From Girardinichthys multiradiatus (lineage: Eukaryota > Chordata > Actinopteri > Cyprinodontiformes > Goodeidae): 64,000 nucleotides of DNA. The stretch spans positions 548,001 through 612,000 of the forward strand of contig NC_061811.1 of assembly GCF_021462225.1 (NCBI RefSeq), in the 5' to 3' direction. The translations under genes and the position numbers were made by a program. The notes beneath the pieces are model-generated. The model was given only the letters and a program-made list of their open reading frames with translations. It was not told where the DNA came from and did no database searches. Shown here in pieces: positions 22,701-34,500 of this stretch (its first letter is position 1; each line of letters starts with the position of its first letter).

Positions 22701-22810
22701 TGCGGACAGGTTTGAGTCCCTCAGATTTGATTAGTTTCAGGTTGCCTCCTAACCGCTGCTGTATGGAAGCCCCGCGGGGCCACCAGCAGGCGGACTCCCT
22801 GTGTCACATC

Positions 22811-22831
22811 TACAGGGGTTGGACAATGAAA
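22811..22831. mobile_element. Scrap of a Tc1-like terminal repeat
   Basis: TACAGGGGTTGGACAATGAAA matches the end of the element at 58,211-58,236 (TACAGGTGTTGAACAATGAAA) except for two bases. The rest of the element is absent. Confidence 0.6.
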
Positions 22832-23099
22832 TGTTAGAGCAGCGCGGCGATAACAAGGCAATAAAAATTAGAAACAGAAGAAGTCCAAGGCTCAGTGAAG
22901 GTAACAGATTTATGGTTAAAATCATTTTTAAAAACAGCTGCAACCCTTCAACCCGACCAGAAGACCGAGGGGACTTTATGTAGGAATGTTCAGGAGGACA
23001 AGCTTCAATGAGAAGATCAATGTCAGACCAAGTTTCATCTAAAAGATCAAATCTAAACCGTGAGAAGAAATAAGACCATTTACAATAAAGACGTATCAG

Positions 23100-23380
23100 T
23101 AGTAGACATTAGAGTCCATAAGGATTTAACAAAGTTACCGGGAACTGTAACTGGGAACTGTTTGATCTGCTGTGTTTGGGTTTCCTCCATCATGGTTCTG
23201 GCCATCATGGTCGAACATCTCTACTTTGGTCCCATCTGTCCAAAGGACATTGTTCCAGAAGTCTTGTCCTTCATCCAGCTCTGCTAACCTAAGTCCTGCT
23301 GCCATATTGATATTATGATCCCTCATTTTGGAAAATATGGGATCTCCTTTCATCCAGAAATGACACGACTAACTAAAAGT
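23100..23380 (-). pseudogene. Tc1-like transposase remnant
   Basis: The minus strand encodes DFWNNVLWTDGTKVEMFDHD, the Tc1 block around the first catalytic Asp (LWTDETKVE type; Glu changed to Gly). Upstream similarity is faint and the remainder is missing. Confidence 0.7.
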
Positions 23381-23699
23381 TATTCAACCTTCAGGTGAAA
23401 TTTCAGGATGAACCTAAAACACACTGCGACCTTTCCAGGTGAGCTTAATTTGACCTTCTCTAAACCTCTGAATGAACATATCCAACTGTTCAATGTTTCA
23501 GATTTCTGTTCTCTAACAAGGAACTGAAACGGCAAAATTCAAAGCAGGTGTTTGATCCATGAATCAACCACTAAAGTTCCTGGTTCAATCAGAGTTGGGA
23601 TCTAAACGGTCCTCCTCATCATGCTGTTCAGATTCTGACATCATGAGACCAAGACCACACCTAACATCTGATCACCAGAACCTCACCATCAACAGGATG

Positions 23700-26520
23700 T
23701 TCTCAGAGAGAAATGGCCACTGAGCTTAGAGTCACAGAGTCATCAGCAGGTTGGAACAGAGATCCAGAGAGACTGGAAGAGTCACAGAAAGACAGAGAAG
23801 TCGACGTCCTTTGGCCACATCCAACACTGATGACCTCTTCATTGAGAACAGAACCCTGCAGAACTGGATGATGAACGCCGCTCAACTCCAGGAAAATTTA
23901 ATGGAAGTAAGAGGCACCCAACAGTCACGTCAGACCATTAGAAACCGTTTTCATCAGCGTGTTCTAGACCAGTGGTTCCCAACCTTTCGGACCTGTGTAC
24001 CCGAGGTACCCCCTCAGTTAAATGTGTTAGCAAAACTATGTTGGGCCATTGTCCATATTGTAAGGTAAACGAACTACTCCGTCTTCCAGCATGCATTGCA
24101 GCTCCGACGTCACCGGCTGAGGTGATAAATAGCGAGCTCAAGCTAATGCTAGCTGCTACCATCTCCCGTCTCACACGAAGGAAGCAATCTCTGGAGAAAC
24201 AGGAGCTTGCAGGCGAGTTTAATTTCATTCTCCACACTGGCCAATTCACAGAAGATCTTGACAAAGCTGGAAGTCTTGCAGATATAAGAAGATTAGAAGA
24301 TTTCCATTCGGATCAAAGACCGTCAGCCGCTACCCAGGCGAAGGTGAAGATCCCACAGAGGTTTTTCCAAGGAGACAAATTTCCACCTTGTTTGTTTCAG
24401 TCGACTGCCAACGGTTCATCATATTTTCCCTGTTTGGACGACAGAGGAGAAGTTGACTGTTTTGAATTGTTCACAGATGCGTAATAATTTGACTAGTCTG
24501 GGCAGGGTGAGATGTAGGGAATCCAGGCCCAGTTAATCTTTGCTTGCTGTTCTCATACTGTGGACCATGACCAGCTGATCCTAAATCAGCCAGGAGTTCA
24601 AAGTTGGACTATTGAAGTTTCATTCGGAGCAGATGGAGGTTGAGATCTGAGCCTCATGCTGAGTTCTGATCTCCATCGTTTATGCCGTTTATGGCCCTGT
24701 ATTTTTCCATGGGCTTCCTGCTCAAGAGTTTATGATCCTTTGTTTGGAGACGAGTTTGCTTTCAGCTGTTAGTGGCTAAGGAACCCGGCTGCTGGGCGCT
24801 GTACCACGTCTGGGCTGGTCCGGTTATACCGTTCTATCAGCTGAAAGCTGCTATCACCGTTTATTCATTTTGTTGTATTTTCCAAGTCAATCCAAAGTGT
24901 TGTTTTATTTCCACTCAGTCCATAAACTGCTGGCTTGATCTGCCCTCGGTGCACATCCTCATTGTTGGCTATCAGTGAACCCCTTTCATAGAACAGTTCA
25001 TGCTTCAGGAGCTGAACGCTGTTGAACATGAATAGTAGGTTGTAAGAGGGGCTACTGGTTTCATTTCCACATGGATGAAGAGTTATTTTGTGTTAGAGTG
25101 ATTATCCATCAAGATAAGGTGAGTGTTCCACCTTTCAGTAAAACAGGCGATAAAACACTGACATTTGCTGTAGTTTTGCTTAATAATTATCAATTATTAA
25201 TGATAATTACCTAATTGTAATTATTAAATGCTGTGAGCTCAATAATCACACTACCAGAGTATATCTCTGGTATCGATTGGTAAGAAATTATTTTAGGTTA
25301 GAATGTATTATTTCTGAATTATGATTTATTTAATTCTGATTTTTGATAAATATTTAAAATAAATCATCACAAATCCTTACAAATAGAAGGTACAACTGAT
25401 TTTTAAATAAATATTTCATTTAATCTCCTTAACTTGAAGATTTAGTTTTTAGGCATTTTATTCTTTTTAGCTCAGATTAAACAAAGATAAGTCAGTTGGC
25501 ATGAAAATTAACAAGTAATCTAAATAAATACAAAATCAACATTAATAAAACTGCCTTTGTTATAATAAAAACTGGAGCTCTTTTGAATAAGTCCCTAATA
25601 AACAGAGATTTAAACTTAAAAAATCAGCAACAAAAATAATATTCAGGCTGACTACATCAGCTTTACTTTGTTTTCATCATTTAACTGAGCTTTAATGAGA
25701 CACCTGAGCTGCTTGTCCTCGATGAGCTTTGATAGATCAGCGGAGTGGAAACTGCTGGTACTGTTGTCTCTCCAGGTAACGGAGCGTCGTCCAGGTGAAC
25801 AACAATGACACCCCTGCTCTAGGGGTGGTTGTTTTATTTTGGTTGATAAAGGTTTGGTGTATTTTGCACCTGGGTCCTAATAAAGCATCACACATCCAAG
25901 AATTATCCCTACTAACTGATGTTATTAACTCGTCCTCCTGGAAATTAAATATTAAATGTTTCCAGCAATGTGCTCATGTACCACTAGAGGTACAAGTGTC
26001 CCCCGGTTGGGAATCACTGGTCTAGACGACCTGCAAGGGTACCGGACCACACCACCAGGAACAGGTATCATCATCCTGCATGGGCCAAGGAGCACCCAGC
26101 TGGACCAGGGACCAGTGCACCTCTATGCTGTTCTCTTGATTCACATTGAGCAGAAATTATGATTCAACAATGTTGGAGACGTCAAGAAGAGCTCCATGCA
26201 TCAGCCACGGTTGTCACCAGAGGAGCCTTTGGTGGTGGTGGTGTTATAGTGTGAGTAGGTGGGTCCAGTCAATACAGAACTGCTCTACACTGTGAATGGT
26301 TCAGGGACAAGCCCATACTACCTGAATACCAGCATTAAACCAGTCATTGAGTTCCTGCATGAACAACACAGGCCTAGTTTCATCTTCATGGAGGACAATG
26401 CTCCAGATCATGGAGGTCACATCATCAGGGAACGGGTGCTGGAGACTGGGGTTCCTGAAATGGACTTTCTCCAGACCTGAATCCCAGAGAAAACCTATGA
26501 GATCAGGTGAGTCTCCGTCT
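23700..26520 (+). mobile_element. Tc1-like element split by a hAT element
   Basis: The left part (23,700-23,969) encodes TSNTDDLFIENRTLQNWMM and RQTIRNRFHQ, a DNA-binding region. The right part (26,020-26,520) encodes VIEFLHEQHRPSFIFMEDNA with the second catalytic Asp, then GGHIIRERVLETGVPEMDF. The two halves join across the 8-bp target duplication of the hAT insertion. Terminal repeats of the Tc1-like element were not identified. Confidence 0.75.
23970..26019 (+). mobile_element. hAT-type DNA transposon, non-autonomous, 2,050 bp
   Basis: Terminal repeats CAGTGGTTCCCAACC and, reversed, CAGTGATTCCCAACC match at 14 of 15 bases. Flanks TTCTAGAC (23,962-23,969) and GTCTAGAC (26,020-26,027) form an 8-bp target duplication with the TCTAGA core preferred by many hAT elements. 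The interior has a 170-codon frame (23,972-24,484) without a recognisable hAT transposase, so it probably moved with help from another element. Strand is arbitrary. Confidence 0.88.
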
Positions 26521-26529
26521 AGAGGCTCG

Positions 26530-26960
26530 TAAAAAAGTGAGGAGCTACGACTGTTTTTGAAGGCTCCACTGAGACCTCCATATAGATGTTGGGTCCTTGG
26601 TCCAGTAAATCAGGCCACATGTTACTGACCTCGGGGTCAAAGTTAGAAAGGTAGAAAATCACATCAGAGCAGATGTTAATGCAGTTTTTTTCCATTATTG
26701 ACGTCTGACTAAAGTAAAGCCAATTCTTACTGGGAGGCAGTTCTAAACTGTGATCCACACCTTGGTTTCCACTGGGCTGCGTGTCAAGAGGAATGTTTAT
26801 GTTTTATGTTCTAGGGGGACCGTTTAGAGTGGTGCACTCCTGCGTACCATGAGGTAACAGGTTAGGCTGCTGTATCCTGTTTTGTGACCCCTCTTTATGT
26901 TAATAAAGACCAGTGAGAAACTCCATTCTGTATGTTTCAAGACTGAGTAAACATAGCAGA
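26530..26960. other. Intergenic, nothing recognised
   Basis: No gene or named repeat could be supported. Confidence 0.4.
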
Positions 26961-27250
26961 ATGAAACAGGCTGGATTACTGCAACACACTTTATTAATGA
27001 ATCAGTGGTTCCTGGATCTCTCAGCTTCATAGGGTCCAGAACGCTGCTGCACGTCTTGACACACCAAGTTTAGCCTCCCTGCCCTGGCTGCTGTACACTT
27101 ATGGATTCATTTTAAAATAGTTTTATTTACTGTTAAAGCTCTAGCTAGCACTGTCCCGCCCTGCTGCATCCATACATGTCCTCCTAAACTTGCCATCAGA
27201 CAGGCGTCTTCCCAGTCTGCTTTTAAACCCCATCTCTGCTCCCTGACCTT
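26961..27250 (+). mobile_element. L2/CR1-like LINE fragment
   Basis: GGCTGGATTACTGCAAC and CCAGAACGCTGCTGCACG correspond to the polymerase C-terminal block LDYCN...LQ.AQNAAAR, also seen intact at 43,530-43,615. Frameshifts abound. Confidence 0.6.
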
Positions 27251-27322
27251 TGACACCATCTTCATTCATCTTCTATACCACTTCTTCCATAGTGGGTCGT
27301 GGGGGAGCTGCTGCTTATCTCC

Positions 27323-28150
27323 TAGGGCTGGGTGATATATCGAGATTTTTTCAAAGAGTTTTAAGATGAGAGTTTATCGTTTATATCGAAATGGTCTATA
27401 TTGCATATTAATTATTCTTTTAGATCTGTCAATTGTTCTGTCATCTTTCTCATATCTGTCCACCTTCCCACGGACCCTCCTCCCTCTCGCATCCCTCCCC
27501 ACTGCGCCACCTAGCGGCTCGCTAAGCTAGAAGGTTTGCTGCTAAAGCAGCCAGGAGGTGGAAGGTGAGGATGAACCACAGGTGAGGTCATCTGAGCACC
27601 TGGTGACCAAAACGAAAAACCACAGGTCACTCATTTGGAGATTGTTCGGATTCAAAATCTCAGTTGGATTTTGTAGAGAATGCTGAAAGCAAGTCCTGAC
27701 AAAAAGTTGGAGCACTAGAAATTTCTTCCAGCATTTAAAACAGCAGCATAAAGAATATTAAACTGTGTGCTGCCTTCCCAGCCTCCTATCCACCCGGGCT
27801 GGGCCTTATGAGAGAAACAGTGACGTATCATGTGGTTCCGGTACCAGCTGTGGAACAAGACGGCTTTGAACAGCTGCTAAAAGTCCAGCCCGGCTCGGAA
27901 TTATTCTCACTAATATAAACATGTAGCACATTTTATTGGAGGAAGATTATTTTAATATTTGCCACTAGATTATTTTTGAGCCATTTTTTACCTACAGCTG
28001 TTTTATAAACGTGTCTGCATCTGGATCAAAGCTTTGACTCAGAAGTTTACTACAAAATATAAGAAATGATTTTTTGAGATATATATCGTCTTTTGTCATT
28101 CAGTTTAAAAATATCGAGATATTATTTTTGGTTCATATCGCCCAGCCCTA
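27323..28150. mobile_element. hAT-type non-autonomous element, 828 bp
   Basis: Ends TAGGGCTGGGTGATAT and, reversed, TAGGGCTGGGCGATAT differ at one base. Flanks TTATCTCC (27,315-27,322) and TTATCTAC (28,151-28,158) form an 8-bp duplication with one mismatch. No transposase frame is present inside. Confidence 0.85.
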
Positions 28151-28420
28151 TTATCTACAGCAGTCTGCATGCGAGGTTCAGCCTGGAAAGGTCACCACAC
28201 ACACACACACACACACACACACCTAAGGCCAATGTAGAGACCAACCAACCTAACAGGTATGTCTTTGGACTGTGGGAGGAAGCCAGAGTACCCGGTGAGA
28301 ACCCAGTCATGCACAGGGAGAACATGTAAACTCCATGCAGAAAGATCCCCGGCCAGGATTTAAACCCACAACCTTCTTGCTGCAGTGCTACCAGCTGCCC
28401 CACCGTGCAGCCCACCCATC
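28151..28420. repeat. Fish interspersed repeat with embedded AC microsatellite
   Basis: The plus strand carries GTGGGAGGAAGCCAGAGTAC, ACAGGGAGAACATG and CTTCTTGCTGCAGTGCTACC, words of a common fish interspersed repeat whose class I cannot name. An (AC) run lies at 28,195-28,221. The hAT element at 27,323 inserted into its left part. Confidence 0.6.
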
Positions 28421-29439
28421 TGACATATTGACTTTTTATTTAGTTTTTACCTCATTCTGACTGATTAGTTTAAGGTTCTTCTGATCTTATTGGTTTATTT
28501 TAGCATCATGTGACGTCATTTACTCTCTGGTTCTTGTGGGTCTTTCCAGAACCCCATCAAGGAAGCAGGTATGTGTTGTTTATAGGATGTGTATCGGATC
28601 TGACGGATGGATGGAGCCCAGATGTTGTTCAGCTGAACAAACAGAACCTGTTGCAAATGAGGAACTACTGAGAGAAAATCCAAAGCAAGCATTTAATCAG
28701 CAGCAGATGGTTTTATTTAGAAATCTTTATTTCTACAGAACCACAGGTCCGTTGTCAGCAGTTGTCACATGGCAGCAGAAGACTTCAGGGGCCTCATCGT
28801 CTGCAGCCCGTTGTCCCGTTCCACTGAGGGACACTTGGACAGAAGACGTCAAGACCAGATTTATGAGGCGTGGTGCTGAACTTCAGTCAAACCTGGACGG
28901 ACCACAGGAGAACATCTGGATCCGTTCAGTGTTTGGTTAACATATTTACAAAAACTAAAAACAGGAAATAGATGTTCATGTTGCTTATTAATCAGTCATT
29001 TTCAGTGTTGTTACATCATCATCATCTTCATCATCTTCTTCTTCTTCATCTTGAGGGTTTCTGGACTCTAGGTAAAAAAATGAAAGTTCTGTTCTGGACA
29101 CCTGAAGGTTCAGTGTGGGGCAGATGAATCTGAGCTAAAATCAGAACAGGACTTTGGGTCATGATCAGATTTAAAAACTCGTTTCTGAGCTGAACAAGTT
29201 CATTACATTCACCCAAAAGGTTGAGCTGGTTCTGAAGCTGGTTCTGAAACCGGATCTGGAACCTGATGAGTTTATTATGATGTTTTTCTCTGTGTTTGAG
29301 TTCAAGAAGCTGATGCTGAGCCCGAGCTGGACTCTTGGACAGGGTCGTGGATCCTGAAGGTTTGGGTGAAAATCGGGCAGCGTCTCTGGAGACGGCCATG
29401 ATGGATCAACGCCAGAACCAAGAAGCTGCTGGGTCACTG
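28421..29439. other. Intergenic, nothing recognised
   Basis: Frames of 134 codons (plus, 28,536-28,940) and 117 codons (minus, 29,046-29,399) exist but match no family I know. The second contains an internal repeat (FQIRFQNQLQNQLN) from GTTCTGAA repeats. Confidence 0.4.
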
Positions 29440-29905
29440 GTCGCACAGGCAGAAAGTCACTGCATAAAAACCGTGGGTCACATCAGAACCTCCTGCTGGT
29501 CTCCATATCCCTCATAAAGTATCTGCTGTGTATTTCTGTAGCAGTTCTGACAGCTTAATCAAAAACTTCAGGTCCAGTTTCTGCAGAACCATCCAGAGGT
29601 GAAACCTACTGGGAGTGAATGAGAGTGTGGGCGTGTCTCTCTGAACTCTGGGCTCTGATTGGACAGAAGTCCTACAGCACTGGGAGATTGGATGGAGACG
29701 CTGTTTAAATCCAAAAGGTTCAGAATATTTTACTGGGTCAGAACCATCGTCACATCATAAGGAGAACAGTCTGAGGAAAATCTGGTAAAATCCTCAAACT
29801 TAAACTGTGATTGTGGAAAAACTGGGATTGGGATCAAAATAATAACTGGGTCAGATAAAGTCCAACCATTTGCATCGGTTCTTCAGGAACATGGAGGTTT
29901 GAACT
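29440..29905 (+). repeat. Unnamed interspersed repeat 'A', copy 2
   Basis: Same order of blocks as copy 1: GAACCTCCTGCTGG, GGGCGTGTCTCTCTG, GGGCTCTGATTGGACAGAAG, TTTAAATCCAAAAGGTTC, GGGTCAGAACCATC, ATAACTGGGTCAGATAAAG. It shares GAGTGAATGAGAGTGTGGGC with copy 3. Confidence 0.7.
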
Positions 29906-30412
29906 AGGTTCTGAGAGGAATACACTCTACATCTCAATCTAACATTAAAACACGGTACCTGGATCCTGATCCTGTTCTGATTTGAACACCAGAACCAGGC
30001 TTTCATTCTTTGGTGAATGCTGAAGGTTCAGAGGTCCAGGAGGAACCCAGCTCCTCTAGATGTTTCATCTGGAGCTGAATCTGAATGTTTGCACACGTTG
30101 CTGCACTCAGAAGGTTTTCTCCCTCGTTCCAGAACCACAGCTTTGTTTCTGCTGCGTTCCCACTGTTTGTGCCGGACCTCCGTCGACTCGTGTGCAGCAG
30201 CTCTCAGCCCAAACATGGTGGTTCCCTCAGCAAAACCGCTAACCCCCCCAGGGGCCAAGCCTCAGTGGTTTTGGGTTTGACAGAGCGCCGTTGGCTCGGC
30301 TCGAGCTCTGCTTCCCGTAAAGTGTCAGAGTGATGCATGCTGGGACAGGAGCTAAAGATGGAGGGAGGAACACTGTAATTTAACCGGGAGGCGCCGCTCC
30401 ACCCAGTTCCTA

Positions 30413-30418
30413 TTTATT
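30413..30418 (-). other. Candidate polyadenylation signal of ccdc88c
   Basis: AATAAA on the minus strand, about 370 bases past the stop codon. Other AT-rich sites exist further left, so the true 3' end is uncertain. Confidence 0.45.
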
Positions 30419-30789
30419 CCTCCATGAGAAGATTCCAGTGTTTGTTCTCAGCAGTCAACATTTAACAGGATACATTCAGTCTGCTCCAATCGCTGAGGAC
30501 CCAGACGGTTCTCTAGAACCGCTGAGGACTCAGGGCGTATACAGGTCCGTTCTGGTGCAGCTTCTCGGTTCTGGCTGTGTAGTCCCTCCCTCTGTGCTCC
30601 AGATTGAGCGTCAGTAAAAACATCCACAGTCCCTGTTTAGAATTAACGTCCTTGGTGTAAAAGTGGAGCAGAACACAAACCATCAGAACTCTCAGAGCGG
30701 CCCGTTAGCCTCACTGAGACCTGTGTTTAAAATCCGGTCCCAAGCCCCTTGAGTCCGGTGCTGTCTCGGGATGTAGACCCATTCTGCGT

Positions 30790-31500
30790 TTAGACGCAGC
30801 CGTACTCGTACCACACAGTCTGCGGGTCGTTGTTGGGATCCGGAGAAGCCGGCGTGCTCTTGGGACGCTCCAAGGAGCCGCTCTGGACTCTGTCGCCCTC
30901 CTTGTTGGAGTGGGAGGAGTCTCCGGGCTGCCCCTCCCTCAGGACGTCGCCTCCCTCTGATGCTTCATCAGGCCTCATTGGTCTGACAGGGGTCACCATG
31001 GCAACCTCTGCACGGTGGCTGTTCCTGGAGATGGTCCGTCCCCTGTCCCGCTCCCTCTCAGCGGATCTCTCCGTCTGCAGGTTTAGGGATGTGGAGTGGT
31101 GGATCGTCGGACTCAGAAAGTCAGAAGTCGCAAAACGAGCGGACATGGGGCGCTCGTTTTGGGTACCCCCTCCTCCTTGGCGACGGACCACCCCGTCTAC
31201 CTTGTTTCCACGGTAACTGTCTGGTCCCTGGGAGCACAGCAGGTCGGCAGAAGCCAGGCTGAAGGCTCTGCTCAGTGATTGGCCGGTTCTCTGTGTAACT
31301 GTTTGGCTCGAGGCTGGTGATTGGCCGACTGGCTGTCGAGGGGAAGGCTTTACACTCTGACCGGGCCTCTGATTGGACGAGTGGACGGTGGGCGAGACAT
31401 AGCTGGTGGGAGTCACCTGATCCCTGGCAGAGGGAGCTGAGGGGGCGGAGCTTCTGGTGAAGTAGTCGGCCATCAGCTCATCAGTACTTCCTGTGGACAG
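30790..31500 (-). CDS. ccdc88c: ccdc88c last coding exon with PDZ ligand
   Basis: Starts [14 protein letters not shown] after acceptor TTATTATCAG (a second AG at 31,491 would shift the frame). It includes [14 protein letters not shown] and VAMVTPVRP, and ends [12 protein letters not shown]. Stop at 30,790-30,792. Confidence 0.93.
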   Translation of the reverse strand: MSTGSTDELMADYFTRSSAPSAPSARDQVTPTSYVSPTVHSSNQRPGQSVKPSPRQPVGQSPASSQTVTQRTGQSLSRAFSLASADLLCSQGPDSYRGNKVDGVVRRQGGGGTQNERPMSARFATSDFLSPTIHHSTSLNLQTERSAERERDRGRTISRNSHRAEVAMVTPVRPMRPDEASEGGDVLREGQPGDSSHSNKEGDRVQSGSLERPKSTPASPDPNNDPQTVWYEYGCV

Positions 31501-34500
31501 CTGATAATAACAAGCCATTAATAAGTTGTATTGATAATTAATGTTTAATAATAATGATTGAATCATTTAATTGTGAGGTGGAGGTCCTCACCAGCGGAGG
31601 AGACAACAGGTTGCTCTCCTGTAGGAACTCCTTCAGTGTCACCATCTCACTTCCTGGAGAACCTGGGCGTGGCTTAGCCCTGGCTCCGCCTCCTCGCTGA
31701 GGTTGGGCCCTCTGGGGGGTGTGGTCATAAGGGAGCGTGGAGCTCCGTGATAGGCTCTGCTGTGATTGGCTGAGGCCCACAACATCATCACTGGAGAGGC
31801 TGGCAGAGCGTGGCTGCCGATCTGAAGCATCTGAGATGAGAAGAAACGATGGGTTCTGTTACTGATCCGTGTTTCTGTGATTGGTTCTGTTACTGATCTG
31901 TGTTTCGCTCACAGGTAACACCCACCTCTACATGCGACGGGGGAGCTGGAGCTGGAGGTGTTGCGGCTGAAGTCTCCAGAACCGGGGCAACCTCCAAAGA
32001 CCGAGTCTTCATCGAGCAAACCTGGAATCAGTTTTTTTGGTCAGGAAGCCGCCAAGTTCTAAATCAAACTGGATGCTGAAGGTTGCCTACCTCTGGGTCT
32101 TCGGCTCACGACCGGACCTGGTCTGGAGCTGCAGGTCTGGTTCAGAAGGTTCGGACTGGAGCTCAGGCGACTCCTGTGGATCTGACCTGAAAAGAAAACC
32201 TGCGGGAGTCAATTAAATTCTTCCTGACTTTATGAGCAACATCTACAACCTGCAGCTGTGTTGAAAAACGTGAGGAAAACTCTAAATTCCTATAAACGTT
32301 TTTATTTCTACAGACTGAAATGCACTGAGAAGGCTGCGCATCCTGCACTGGATCAAAGCCAAGTTTGATCCAAAGTGTTCTGACCCTGCAGAACATCCGG
32401 AGGAGGGCCAGGATGTTTCCTTCCTATCTCCAACACTGGAACATGCTTGAAGATTCAATGAACTCATATTTAGGTGTATAAGAAGTGCTGCCGGGAGCCG
32501 ACCTGCTGCTGACACCTGTGAACAGGTGTTCCAGCCCAGAACCGTTGGTTCCTCTGGACTTGTTGCTTTTTACTTCAGAAACAAAAGGTTTGATTGGCAT
32601 CTCACAGGTTTTCTGTTGGATGAAGGTCCAGGGTTTGAGTGGTTCTAAGCATCAAAAAGAAATGGGTCTGTTGGTTGATCCATTTCTCCTGCAGGGTCAG
32701 TGTGATCTTGGTCAACTGTAACCTCTTCAGCCTCTTGCTGATAACTAACTTCTCTCAGGTGACCGTGGAGCTTCTTAGATCACCTAGAGATGATCATAGG
32801 TCGATCATCTCCAGGTGATCCTACCTTAGAGCCATCTCTCTGGTCTGGGTTTCCATATTAAAGCATATGAGATCATTTTAGCTGTGAAACCTAATCTTCT
32901 CTGGTGAACTTCTAATCAGATTCCACTGTTCTTCCTAAGCAACGAAAGGTTTCCTCACAGAGAATATTTTACCTTTCAGTCCATCAGCATCATGCAGCTC
33001 GCTGCTCCTGGACTTGCTGGTTTTCTATTACTCTACTACAGCGGCTAGGAAATGATTTACCCTGTAGAGCTACGACTGACTGAGCACAGCTGGATGTAGA
33101 CATGTTGAATCCTCAGTGTTTACCGTGTGCATCGTCTCCGTTGACGCTTTCGCTGCTGCTGCCATGAACGCCACGGCCTCTGTCAGTCAATCCTGTGGAC
33201 CAATCAGAAAGATTTAGGGAAGTGCTGTGCATGCACTGTGACCTGTGTGCAGGCAGTGCAGGAACTCTGGGGTGGCAGGCTGAGATTCTGTGCATTAGTG
33301 AAGAAGCAGAGCAGATGTTCTGCTTCAGGATGAAGGATCAGTGAGTTATCTAATGTTGAACATGGATCTACTGCGCTGGATGTGTGGAGGCAAAGTTTAG
33401 CTGTCCTCACTGCATCCAACCCTAACCTCCACGGTTTTCTGTTTGCTTACACAGCTCTGCATCCACTTGGCTGCATAATAATGTGAAAGTTTAGTTAATT
33501 AAACTTTAATGACAACAACCTTGCAGCTGCAGGAGGAATGGACCCCTTAGTGAAGGTAGATCAGGAGGTGAGGAATTAGGACAGGGGTGACTGGAAAAGC
33601 AAACGACCAGCACCAGGTAACTAGTTTCTGTTTCCATGCTTATGTGAAATTCCATAGATCTCAGACTGCGTACTGGGAATCCTGGAGTTCAGACTGGTCC
33701 CCAGTGCAGATGTTCAGACTACTGAACTACTGCAGATAAAGGCATCCCATGACGTGCTTGAAGGTATTTCAAACACCCTAAAGTTGGAATGGAATAAAAT
33801 CTGAAAATGGCTGCTGTTTCTCAGCAATGATGCCATCTACAGGTAATAAAGTGCAATGACAGTTTGTCTTTGGTGCAATGAAAGGAACCAAGGAACCAAC
33901 TGTTGGACGGTGCTGTTTGTGGGTCAGAGTTCATAAAAAAACAACCATCACCAGGATCCATAGTGTGGAGGTGAGGGTGTTGTGATCTGAAATTCTGACC
34001 TCAGAGTTCTAATGGATCCAACAGGAACCTCCTTTAGTAAAGTCAGACCTGCTGCTGTCTCACCGTCAGGTTTTCAACTTTCAAACACAGCAAACAAGCA
34101 GCTGCAAAAACCAGGAAACAAACTGCAGCCTGGTGGAAACCTGCAGCGAAGCTCTGTGAAGCAAACCGAACACTGAGGGTGGCAGGAAGAGGCGGGACTT
34201 ATGCAGGAAGGAGGCGGAGCAGAAGCAGGACGGAGAGCTCACAGAACATCAAACACTACTTACTATTAATACTGTCCAGCAGCATGCAGCGTGTGTGTGT
34301 GTGTGTGTGTGTATGTGTTTGACAGGAGGTTGATGATGATGATGATGATGATGATGATGAGGGGGGTTTAGAAAACGCCGGTGGCTGAGATTGTAGGACT
34401 ACTGATGATGTCAGCTGGGATGTCAGAGGACGACCAAAACCGCAGACGTCTGGTGAGAGAGAGGGCGGGGCGGGATGATGAAGAGGAAGAGGAGGAGGAG

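Noticed and set aside
23972..24484. 170-codon frame as hAT transposase
   Set aside because: No RW, DDE or C-terminal dimerisation block of hAT transposases was recognised; it starts within the terminal repeat.
29046..29399. 117-codon minus-strand frame as a gene
   Set aside because: Low-complexity Gln/Asn repeats from GTTCTGAA words; no supporting features.
30830..31216. 128-codon plus-strand frame
   Set aside because: Antisense to the last ccdc88c exon, whose C-terminus is clearly conserved.
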